From: Calditrichia bacterium
Lineage (GTDB): Bacteria > Calditrichota > Calditrichia > Calditrichales > Calditrichaceae
DNA: 5,163 nt
Direction of reading: 5' to 3'
Assembly: GCA_027039465.1 (NCBI GenBank)
Contig: JALWEA010000085.1
Span: forward strand, 1-5,163
Below, piece by piece: positions 1-5,163 of this stretch (within the stretch, counting starts at the first letter, position 1; every line of letters starts with the position of its first letter). A model generated the notes under the pieces. It was given only the letters and a program-made list of their open reading frames with translations. It ran no database searches and was not told the DNA's origin. The translations under genes and the position numbers were made by a program.

Positions 1-30
1 TTCAGGGACTGATAGCAATCAGTCCCTGAA
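1..30. terminator. Perfect 13-bp inverted repeat, possible terminator hairpin
   Basis: TTCAGGGACTGAT (1-13) and ATCAGTCCCTGAA (18-30) are exact reverse complements around a 4-base loop, so either strand can fold a 13-bp stem. The hairpin begins 31 bases past the stop codon of the SLBB gene, where an operon terminator would be expected. A T-tract following the stem on the minus strand would fall outside the window and cannot be seen. On the plus strand the stem is followed by ATAAAAATAC, which is not a U-tract, so termination of plus-strand transcription is unlikely. It could instead be an mRNA-stabilising 3' hairpin or one copy of a dispersed palindromic repeat. The structure is certain; its role as a terminator is inferred. 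Confidence 0.55.
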
Positions 31-61
31 ATAAAAATACTTATTTATTAAACACGTATGT

Positions 62-586
62 TTACTTTCCAGAGAGAAGTCTGGATAGGTAATAAATGGA
101 TGTTGAAATAATAGCCAACCCCGACGTAACGGAAAATATCTCTTTTACCGTGTACCATCTTGTATGGTTCACATAAATCACATCTCCAGGCTTTAGTTTG
201 ATTTGATCTTCCGTCACTTTTGTAAGTTTTGAAAGATCCACACGAAACCTGCGTCGTGTATAAGTTCCGTTTTCATTTTTGCTGGTTCGAACCACTTCAA
301 CATCACTCAATTTGGCGTAGGTATTCGGCCCGCCCGCCAAAGAGATCAAATTAACCAAATCCGTTGAACTAGCAATCTCATACAAACCGGGACGTTGTAC
401 GAATCCCCAGATGCTCACCGTGATGGTAATATCACCCGGTTTGGCATAATAATAATTCACCGAGCGACCGGCCATCATCCGAGTAGCCATGTTAAGTTGA
501 TCGACCTGAGCCAAAGCAGGACTTATTAAAGCAAAACTTAAAAGCACAAATGCAAGAAATTTAAACTCAAATATTTTTTTTATCAT
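62..586 (-). CDS. Small secreted SLBB-domain protein, polysaccharide-export type
   Basis: This 174-residue protein opens with a clear Sec signal peptide: a Lys-Lys n-region, a hydrophobic core at about residues 8-22, and an ALA-Q cleavage site after residue 26. It contains no cysteine, so it is not a lipoprotein as Wza is. Residues about 53-139 resemble a soluble-ligand-binding beta-grasp (SLBB) domain: ITITVSIWGFVQRPGLYEI, then LISLAGGPN, then LKPGDVIYVN. A hydrophobic or amphipathic segment follows at about 149-168. The N-terminal Poly_export domain of Wza-type exporters (usually about 350-400 residues) is not recognisable. The start is supported by an AGGG element 7 bases upstream and by the signal peptide. 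It starts 17 bp after the Wzc-like kinase stop, implying co-transcription. Inferred role: periplasmic or outer-membrane partner of that kinase in polysaccharide export. An independent SLBB protein with another ligand is possible. Confidence 0.85.
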   Translation of the reverse strand: MIKKIFEFKFLAFVLLSFALISPALAQVDQLNMATRMMAGRSVNYYYAKPGDITITVSIWGFVQRPGLYEIASSTDLVNLISLAGGPNTYAKLSDVEVVRTSKNENGTYTRRRFRVDLSKLTKVTEDQIKLKPGDVIYVNHTRWYTVKEIFSVTSGLAIISTSIYYLSRLLSGK

Positions 587-590
587 CGCT

Positions 591-597
591 CTTCCCT
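591..597 (-). promoter_or_regulatory. Ribosome binding site of the SLBB gene
   Basis: On the minus strand AGGGAAG lies entirely inside the 17-bp gap between the kinase stop and the SLBB start, with 7 bases between AGGG and the ATG. It supports the annotated start and independent re-initiation rather than coupling by overlapping codons. Confidence 0.5.
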
Positions 598-603
598 GAA
601 ATT

Positions 604-2976
604 TTAATCTTCAACAGTCGATTTTTTCTTTTTGGATTTTTTCCCCGGATTATGATGACCATAGGTATAATACCCGTAGTAACCGTAGTAGCGGCTCTTG
701 TATTGGCCATAATAACTGCCGTAAGCGCGTTTAATATCAAAATTATTCATGGCAACACCTAATACATGGGCGTTAACACGTTCCAATTGTTCAATGGAAT
801 GTTCCAGTTCATCCATAACGGTTGTGCCGGCCAAAATAATGAGCAATGTTCCCTCAACTTGCGTTGATATTATCGAAGCATCCGTTACCGCTAAGACGGG
901 AGCCGAATCAAAGATCACAATATCGTACATCGTCTTAAGCTTCTCGATTAATTCATGCGTTTGGGGCGCAGCCAACACTTCGGAAGGATTCGGAGGAACA
1001 ATACCGCAGGGAATAATGGATAAATCTTTAATGCCGGACTCATGCACAATTTCATTAAATTCATTTTTGCCGAACAAATAATTAATCAACCCTGGCTCTT
1101 TGGGTAAGCCGAATAAACGATGCACCGAAGGACGGCGCAAGTCGGTATCAACAAGCAACGTATTGATCCCTGCTTGGGCAAATGTAATGGCAAGATTGGC
1201 GGCAGTGGTTGATTTACCTTCCTTCGGGTTGGGACTAGTAACCACAAAACTTTTTAGCGGTTTATCCAATCGGGCATATTGCAAATTGGTTCTTAATCGC
1301 CTGTATCCCTCTGCCACTGAAGATCTCGGATTTAAATAAGCCACCAAATGTTCGTCTAGTTTAACACTTAAATCCTGCACTTTGCTTTGCGATAAAAGTT
1401 GGGAATCCATGCTCGGAATGATCGAAAGCGGTTGCATGCCCCTTTTCTTCAAATCTTCCGGTGTGCGAATACTTACGTCCAAATATTCTAACAAAAAGAC
1501 CAAACCAATGCCAAGGCCAAGTCCCAGTAAAGCGCCCAACATCAAATTCATCCTGACCTTGGGCGATATGGGAATTTCCGGCACAATGGCTTTATCGATA
1601 ATTTCAATATAGCCGAACTGAGATTGCTCGGCTATCGTAGCTTCTTGATATCGCTCTTCTACCATAAGATAGAGCTTTTCGGCGGAAAGTCGGGCACGCT
1701 GTAATCGGGCAAATTCAATACTCTTCTTCGGAATGCGTTCAAATTCCTTTTTATAAGATTGCAACACTTCTGCCAATGCTTTTTTCTTGGCTTCCAATGC
1801 TTGCAATTGAATTTGGGTTTCAAAAATTTTCTGTTTTACTTCAACCAAATATTTGGCCGGATCCGCCAACTGCCCCGGTAGAATCGATTTCAAATAATCA
1901 TTGGTACGCTGACGTAATTTGGCGCGCAAATTGGCAATTTGGAGATCAATATTTTGCAGCTTTTCCTTGTAAATCGGATCATTTGAGGCATTGGGATTTT
2001 GCGAAATGGTGATATCACGCTCAACTTCCAGTTTAGCAATCTCTTCCTGCAATAGACGAATGTAAGGATCACCGGCTTCGCTCATGATCTTAGCAACATT
2101 GGGTTCTTGCTTGGCAATTTGTTGCCTGTAAAAATTAAGAGATTCCTGAACCGATTGAATTTGAATATCAATATCATCATATTGGGCTTGCAAATTGGAA
2201 AGTTGTTCAATGACCTTCTTGGATTCATCGTCGATGGAAACAATGCCTGTTTTTTCCATGTAATTTTGCAGGGCCTGCTCCGCTTTCTGCAATTCTTTAT
2301 GTTTAATTTCCAACTGCTTACCTAAAAATATACGTGCCGCTCTGGAACGCGTACGACTCATGCGCAAATTCCGATCATAATAGGCTTGCGCATACAAGTT
2401 TGCAATTAAAGCGGCATCTCTGGGATCCGAACTTTTTACGGTAATTTTAATCACTTCCGAATCCCGAACCGGTTCAAATTCAACCGTTTTAAACAACGTT
2501 TCCGTCAATTCGGCTAACGTGAGAACTTCCCGAGGATTCTCTTCATCTTCCGGTGCACGAATGCAGTGTAAGATAACTTTGGAGTTATCATAGTAACGCT
2601 TATCAAGCAACTTACGGGCTACTTCGCTGGCAACCGAACGGGATTTCAAAATTTCCAACTCATTGTTCAAATTCTGTGTTATACCAAGCCCGGTGGGATC
2701 GAACAACATCAAACTACCTTGGCCCTTGCTTTGCGTATTGACCAATACCGTTGAAGAAGCTTGATAAACGGGAGGACTCTTCATGGTGTAAATGACGGCG
2801 GTAATAAAAACAATCAAAAATGAAACCACAACAATCCATTTACGTCTTAGAATGATTTGCAAATAGTCCTGAAACTTTAAAGTTTCTTCTTCCGATTCCA
2901 TTGCAAATGGCGCTTGGATAATTGGTTTCCCATTGCCCGGGAACCCATCACTTTCTGGAATATTTTTACCATTCAT
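604..2976 (-). CDS. Wzc-like polysaccharide co-polymerase / bacterial tyrosine kinase
   Basis: This 790-residue protein joins a Wzz-type chain-length module to a cytoplasmic BY-kinase. In order: a Wzz-like N-terminus (about 33-125, with NELEILKSRSVASEVARKL at 105-123) and membrane helix 1 (about 47-65); a long extracytoplasmic region rich in predicted coiled coil (about 205-290, 305-360, 380-450); a GNVR-like segment; the PxxPxxPK motif (P466, P469, P472); and membrane helix 2 (about 476-496). The kinase follows, with the EX2RX2R oligomerisation motif (E556, R559, R562), Walker A SPNPKEGKST (581-590), Walker A' LLVDTDLRRP (607-616) and Walker B YDIVIFDSAP (684-693, D690). A C-terminal cluster has 11 tyrosines in residues 752-772, the usual autophosphorylation sites, then a polylysine tail. 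All catalytic motifs look intact. Inferred role: control of polysaccharide length and export through cycles of phosphorylation, with the adjacent SLBB protein as partner. The family assignment is firm; the polysaccharide is unknown. Confidence 0.97.
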   Translation of the reverse strand: MNGKNIPESDGFPGNGKPIIQAPFAMESEEETLKFQDYLQIILRRKWIVVVSFLIVFITAVIYTMKSPPVYQASSTVLVNTQSKGQGSLMLFDPTGLGITQNLNNELEILKSRSVASEVARKLLDKRYYDNSKVILHCIRAPEDEENPREVLTLAELTETLFKTVEFEPVRDSEVIKITVKSSDPRDAALIANLYAQAYYDRNLRMSRTRSRAARIFLGKQLEIKHKELQKAEQALQNYMEKTGIVSIDDESKKVIEQLSNLQAQYDDIDIQIQSVQESLNFYRQQIAKQEPNVAKIMSEAGDPYIRLLQEEIAKLEVERDITISQNPNASNDPIYKEKLQNIDLQIANLRAKLRQRTNDYLKSILPGQLADPAKYLVEVKQKIFETQIQLQALEAKKKALAEVLQSYKKEFERIPKKSIEFARLQRARLSAEKLYLMVEERYQEATIAEQSQFGYIEIIDKAIVPEIPISPKVRMNLMLGALLGLGLGIGLVFLLEYLDVSIRTPEDLKKRGMQPLSIIPSMDSQLLSQSKVQDLSVKLDEHLVAYLNPRSSVAEGYRRLRTNLQYARLDKPLKSFVVTSPNPKEGKSTTAANLAITFAQAGINTLLVDTDLRRPSVHRLFGLPKEPGLINYLFGKNEFNEIVHESGIKDLSIIPCGIVPPNPSEVLAAPQTHELIEKLKTMYDIVIFDSAPVLAVTDASIISTQVEGTLLIILAGTTVMDELEHSIEQLERVNAHVLGVAMNNFDIKRAYGSYYGQYKSRYYGYYGYYTYGHHNPGKKSKKKKSTVED
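661..723 (-). other. Tyrosine-cluster coding segment of the kinase (11 Tyr in 21 residues)
   Basis: These codons encode residues 752-772, including the repeated unit YYG (RYYGYYGYYTYG), and at DNA level show near-repeats of TACTACGGT. In Wzc-family kinases such a tail carries the autophosphorylated tyrosines. Here it is followed by NPGKKSKKKKSTVED, a strongly basic end. Confidence 0.85.
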
Positions 2977-2983
2977 TACAATA

Positions 2984-2989
2984 CCTTCT
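2984..2989 (-). promoter_or_regulatory. Ribosome binding site of the Wzc-like gene
   Basis: AGAAGG on the minus strand, with a 7-base spacer to the ATG at 2976-2974, fits a Shine-Dalgarno site and fixes the start. Confidence 0.7.
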
Positions 2990-3034
2990 AAACAAAATTT
3001 ATTTTCTTATTTTTTCTTCATGAAATTATTAAAA

Positions 3035-3050
3035 CAATCGGATTCGATTG
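3035..3050 (-). promoter_or_regulatory. Leader hairpin followed by T-tract (possible attenuator)
   Basis: On the minus strand CAATCG and CGATTG form a 6-bp stem around an AATC loop, followed directly by TTTTAATAATTT. It lies about 58 bases upstream of the kinase start, so it would be in the 5' leader if the promoter is upstream of it. The stem is short, with three G-C pairs, so termination would be weak at best. A role as attenuator is inferred only from position and shape. Confidence 0.3.
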
Positions 3051-3058
3051 AAGGGATT

Positions 3059-3085
3059 AAAATATCTTGTTTTTCAATAAGTCAA
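3059..3085 (-). promoter_or_regulatory. Candidate promoter of the kinase-SLBB operon
   Basis: On the minus strand TTGACT (3085-3080) matches a -35 hexamer at 5 of 6 positions and is followed after 15 bases by TATTTT (3064-3059). Read as a Bacteroidota-type promoter, TTG and TATTTTAA (6 of the 8 positions of TAnnTTTG) are separated by 18 bases. Neither match is strong. It is the best-placed candidate between the upstream gene and the kinase, and it would put hairpin 3035-3050 in the leader. Confidence 0.25.
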
Positions 3086-3128
3086 CGACAGTATTAATGT
3101 ACAAGTCAATTATACAAAAATCAAGTCA
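3079..3128. repeat. Three short direct repeats (AAGTCA core)
   Basis: The plus strand carries CAAGTCA at 3122-3128 and 3102-3108 (20-bp period) and TAAGTCA at 3078-3084 (24 bp further on). The two lower-coordinate copies supply the TTGACT hexamers on the minus strand. The 20-bp spacing is close to two helical turns, as seen in regulator sites. In DNA this AT-rich, six- to seven-base matches may be chance. Confidence 0.3.
3109..3114 (-). promoter_or_regulatory. Consensus TATAAT hexamer, candidate alternative -10
   Basis: TATAAT on the minus strand is a perfect -10 consensus, but at 17-bp spacing the -35 position (3132-3137) reads AGTACT, which is a poor match. That position is the exact centre of the palindrome at 3128-3141, so use of this element would need help from a bound regulator. 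In sequence this AT-rich a TATAAT can arise by chance. Confidence 0.25.
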
Positions 3129-3141
3129 TTAAGTACTTAAT
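3128..3141. promoter_or_regulatory. Perfect 14-bp palindrome, possible operator
   Basis: ATTAAGTACTTAAT equals its own reverse complement. It lies in the spacer upstream of the kinase, centred where a -35 box would sit relative to the TATAAT at 3109-3114. A dimeric regulator could bind such a site. No regulator gene is in the window and no second copy was noticed, so the function is conjecture. Confidence 0.35.
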
Positions 3142-3147
3142 ATTAAT

Positions 3148-3176
3148 AAAAAAAAATCGAATTAATTTTAATTAAT
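3148..3176 (-). terminator. Weak terminator candidate after the PLP enzyme gene
   Basis: On the minus strand ATTAAT-TAAA-ATTAAT (3176-3161) can fold a 6-bp all-AT stem, followed by TCGA and a run of nine T (3156-3148). It lies 22 bases after the PLP-enzyme stop. The T-run is convincing, but an AT-only stem would be unstable, so termination may be inefficient. Confidence 0.3.
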
Positions 3177-3197
3177 ATCACTTTTTTAATCATAAAA

Positions 3198-4328
3198 TTA
3201 TTTTTGATAGAATTTACCGATTAAATTAATCAAAACATCTATTTCATCGGATGTATTGTAAAAATGGGGTGAAATGCGCAGCATCCCATTCCGCACCGAA
3301 CAAACCACTTGATTGGCCTTTAGATGCTCGAATAATTTTTCGGTTTCTTTTGCCTTGAACGTGTAAATTCCTGCCCAGTGCTTTTTATCGGGCGTATTGA
3401 CCAATTGCAAACCGATTTCCTGCAAACCGTTAACCAACCGTTCGCCCAATTGCAATATCTTTTGTTCGATATTTATCAAACCGATTTCATTAAGCAGTTC
3501 CACGGAGGCGGATAATCCGACAATCCCCATGAAATTAGCCGTTCCGTATTCGTAGCGTTTGGCGTCCGGCAAAAAATCCAATTGGTAATCGAAAAAATCC
3601 CAGGCATTATTTACGGCCAACCAACCGGTAAATGCTGGATGTACTCGTTGAAACAAATCAGGTGAAAAATACATAAAACCCGCGCCCATAGGACCCATCA
3701 GCCATTTATGTCCCCCATTGGACATAAAATCGATATTAAACTCCCGAACATCAATGGGCAAAGCACCGAATCCCTGAATCCCGTCTACGGAAAAAATAAT
3801 TTCCCTGCTTTTACACAATTCGCCGATGGCTTTCAAATCGTTTCGAAAACCGCTTAAGAATTCCACGTAACTGATTGTCAACAAACGCGTTCTGTCCGTG
3901 ATCATGGCTTCAATGGTTTCAAGGGAAATCTTGCCTTCATCCGTAGGGATCAATTTAACAACTACGCCCTGACGTTCTAAATTCTTAAACGGATAAACGT
4001 TACTAGGAAATTCGCAATCCGGCACCAAAATTTCATCGCCTTCCCGCCAGGTTAGACCTTGAACCAAATGGTTAAAGCCCTCGGATGTATTGGTTGTAAA
4101 AGCGATCTGTCCCGGTTCCGCATGAATCATTTGCGCGATCAAGGCACGTAATTTGTCCCGAATTTTATCGGCTTCCTGAAAGCTATCGATATTACCGAAT
4201 GTCCGATCGTCAATATACCATTCCAATCGATCGGTAACGCGCGTGGACAAGGGAGAAATTGCAGCGTGATTCAAATAAATCCTTTTTGAAGTAATGGGGA
4301 AAAGTCGGCGATATTTCTCAAAATCCAT
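3198..4328 (-). CDS. Class V aminotransferase-fold PLP-dependent enzyme
   Basis: This 376-residue cytosolic-type protein (no signal peptide or membrane segment) belongs to the class V group of fold-type I PLP enzymes, which includes cysteine desulfurases, isopenicillin-N epimerase-like proteins and kynureninase-like proteins. Visible signatures: the N-terminal YLNHAAISPLS (18-28); TTNTSEGFNHL (78-88) in the cofactor-phosphate region; SVDGIQGFGALP (180-191) with D182 and Q185 for the pyridine ring; the Schiff-base lysine K208 in SNGGHKWLMGPMG (203-215); and RNGMLRISPHFYNTSDEID (346-364), where R351 probably binds substrate carboxylate. The SufS/NifS cysteine loop (RxGHHCA) is missing; the only nearby cysteine is C343. 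Genuine cysteine desulfurase activity is therefore unlikely, and the reaction and substrate cannot be named. CAGAGG six bases before the ATG supports the start. The gaps are 120 bp to the upstream gene and 221 bp to the kinase, so a shared operon is uncertain. Confidence 0.93.
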   Translation of the reverse strand: MDFEKYRRLFPITSKRIYLNHAAISPLSTRVTDRLEWYIDDRTFGNIDSFQEADKIRDKLRALIAQMIHAEPGQIAFTTNTSEGFNHLVQGLTWREGDEILVPDCEFPSNVYPFKNLERQGVVVKLIPTDEGKISLETIEAMITDRTRLLTISYVEFLSGFRNDLKAIGELCKSREIIFSVDGIQGFGALPIDVREFNIDFMSNGGHKWLMGPMGAGFMYFSPDLFQRVHPAFTGWLAVNNAWDFFDYQLDFLPDAKRYEYGTANFMGIVGLSASVELLNEIGLINIEQKILQLGERLVNGLQEIGLQLVNTPDKKHWAGIYTFKAKETEKLFEHLKANQVVCSVRNGMLRISPHFYNTSDEIDVLINLIGKFYQK

Positions 4329-4334
4329 TTAAAG

Positions 4335-4340
4335 CCTCTG
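4335..4340 (-). promoter_or_regulatory. Ribosome binding site of the PLP enzyme gene
   Basis: CAGAGG on the minus strand lies 6 bases upstream of the ATG at 4328-4326. This is good Shine-Dalgarno placement and supports the chosen start. Confidence 0.65.
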
Positions 4341-4376
4341 AATTTTCATAACAACAACGAAAAATGTAATTTAATA

Positions 4377-4384
4377 CAAACATA
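4377..4384 (-). promoter_or_regulatory. Candidate -7 element (TATGTTTG) of the PLP enzyme gene
   Basis: On the minus strand TATGTTTG is an exact match to the Bacteroidota -7 consensus TAnnTTTG. It lies about 48 bases upstream of the start codon, a sensible leader length. No TTG is found at the expected -33 distance, which weakens the call. An overlapping TATTAA just downstream could be a conventional -10. Confidence 0.25.
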
Positions 4385-4448
4385 AAAACGGCGCAAAGTT
4401 TGTATTTAATTTCGGCAAATAAAAGAATATGATTAATTTTTCGGTTTT

Positions 4449-5163
4449 TCACCCTTCCAGCGGTTCGCAATGAGCCAACCAATCTTGCGGCAATTCCTTA
4501 ACATTCAATGAAACAATTCCGCCGATGATTGCTCCCAACGTATCCAAATCACCTATATTATTTACTGCGGTCCATAAGGCTTCCTTAAAATCGGAACCGA
4601 AATGCGTGGCGCACCATAAGCAATAAGGAACCGTATCCTGGGCCGAAACTCTCAAACCGGTCCCCAATTCTTTTGCCGCCCGCTGTGTTTCTTCTTTGGG
4701 AATTTGTCGTGCCCGAAGAATCCCGTCTTTCACCTGGGAATCAGGCAAATAATCCAAAATCATCGTAAAAAATTGCTCGGCATCCGTTAGAATCCCTTTA
4801 GCGGCTAATCCCGCTGCCAGAGCCACGGCAATAGCCCCGGCGCGTCCTTCCTTGTGGTAATGCGTAACCATGGCCGATTTATCCGCTTCATCCGTTAAAC
4901 GATGCAAATCATCTTTAAAATAGGCGCCCAACGGTGCCACACGCATGGATGCTCCGTTTCCGTAGGAGCCTCCTTTAAATAAGGTTGGCGAAAGGTCTCG
5001 CCAGGAAGCTCCGTCGGCAATAGCGCGTAATAATCGCGCCGCTCCCCTTCCATAGCCGCGATGAGGCTCTTTGCTAAAACGGTAAGCAAATTTTTGAGCC
5101 AATTTATCCGGATTAATCCCGCCGTCTTCTTCCAACATTTCAACAATTGAAATAGCCATAGAG
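4449..5163 (-). CDS. ADP-ribosylglycohydrolase family protein (5' partial)
   Basis: The frame is open to the window edge. The codon before the apparent first Met is TCT (Ser), giving S-MAISIVEML, which matches the family pattern TDDT-x-MA. The visible Met at 5159-5157 is therefore internal, and the N-terminal GDALG and TDDT metal-binding motifs lie beyond the window. Numbering from that Met, family landmarks are GYGRGA (35-40), GSYGNGASMRVAPLGAYF (64-81), THYHKEGRAGAIAVALA (99-115) and the second metal motif GDLDT (203-207; D204, D206, T207) followed by GAIIGGIVS. These fit the DraG/ARH-type dinuclear magnesium hydrolases, which remove ADP-ribose from proteins or related substrates. The substrate is not deducible, and no partner ADP-ribosyltransferase is visible. 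The C-terminus is complete, with a TGA stop, and no clear terminator follows. No link to the polysaccharide genes is evident. Confidence 0.93.
   Translation of the reverse strand, partial: SMAISIVEMLEEDGGINPDKLAQKFAYRFSKEPHRGYGRGAARLLRAIADGASWRDLSPTLFKGGSYGNGASMRVAPLGAYFKDDLHRLTDEADKSAMVTHYHKEGRAGAIAVALAAGLAAKGILTDAEQFFTMILDYLPDSQVKDGILRARQIPKEETQRAAKELGTGLRVSAQDTVPYCLWCATHFGSDFKEALWTAVNNIGDLDTLGAIIGGIVSLNVKELPQDWLAHCEPLEG

Noticed and set aside
593..600. TTCAGGGA beside the SLBB ribosome binding site is identical to the end of the hairpin arm at 1-30, so the 3' arm could pair with the translation start region
   Set aside because: It is only 8 bases; several 8-mers from the stem tested against about 5 kb give an appreciable chance of such a match. 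No other evidence supports regulation.
1890..2072. A 60-codon minus-strand frame inside the kinase gene
   Set aside because: Out-of-frame overlap with the coiled-coil region, with no supporting motif.
749..2325. Several plus-strand open frames of 70-110 codons opposite the kinase gene
   Set aside because: They lie wholly antisense to a well-supported 790-residue gene, have no recognisable domains, and look like shadows of its codon pattern.
3198..4328. Annotation as a SufS/NifS cysteine desulfurase
   Set aside because: The RxGHHCA-type cysteine loop is absent, so only the wider class V assignment is supported.
4381..4448. Intrinsic terminator after the ADP-ribosylglycohydrolase gene
   Set aside because: No stable stem followed by a T-tract was found; only a 4-bp CAAA/TTTG pairing is visible.
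4895..5146. An 83-codon minus-strand frame inside the ADP-ribosylglycohydrolase gene
   Set aside because: Out-of-frame shadow; the overlapping frame carries the conserved family motifs.
5157..5159. The ATG at 5159-5157 as the real start of the ADP-ribosylglycohydrolase gene
   Set aside because: The frame stays open to the window edge, and S-MAISIVEML fits the sequence just after the family TDDT motif, so this Met is internal.
1..5163. tRNA, rRNA, CRISPR array, insertion sequence or transposon ends
   Set aside because: No cloverleaf, regularly spaced repeats, transposase-like frame or paired terminal repeats were seen.

Overview
All four genes in this window lie on the minus strand, so transcription runs from high to low coordinates. 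The sampled coding lines are about 40-43% G+C, and the spacer at 2977-3197 is far more AT-rich (one 60-base line has 8 G/C). Fused Wzc-type polysaccharide kinases, Sec signal peptides and AGAGG/AGAAGG ribosome binding sites suggest a Gram-negative-type bacterium. The style is compatible with the Bacteroidota/Calditrichota/Ignavibacteria side of the tree, but that placement is a weak inference: no rRNA or marker gene is present.

Layout in transcription order: (1) 5163-4449, the C-terminal part of an ADP-ribosylglycohydrolase-family protein whose N-terminus lies beyond the window; (2) 4328-3198, a complete class V (fold type I) PLP-dependent enzyme; (3) a 221-bp AT-rich spacer with a weak terminator-like element, a perfect 14-bp palindrome, short direct repeats, promoter-like hexamers and a leader hairpin; (4) 2976-604, a 790-residue Wzc-like chain-length regulator and autophosphorylating tyrosine kinase; (5) 586-62, a small secreted SLBB-domain protein starting 17 bp after the kinase stop; (6) a perfect 13-bp-stem hairpin at 1-30, beyond the SLBB gene.

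The kinase and SLBB genes form a tight pair and are best read as the inner-membrane co-polymerase/kinase and a periplasmic or outer-membrane partner for exporting an extracellular or capsular polysaccharide. They may be the first genes of a locus or a detached part of one. The two upstream genes have no evident link to polysaccharide export and look like separately transcribed or loosely linked metabolic or repair genes.

I see no wholly new system. The points most worth checking are the reduced architecture of the SLBB protein (no recognisable Poly_export domain, no lipobox), the tyrosine cluster followed by a polylysine tail in the kinase, and the structured AT-rich leader ahead of the kinase-SLBB pair.
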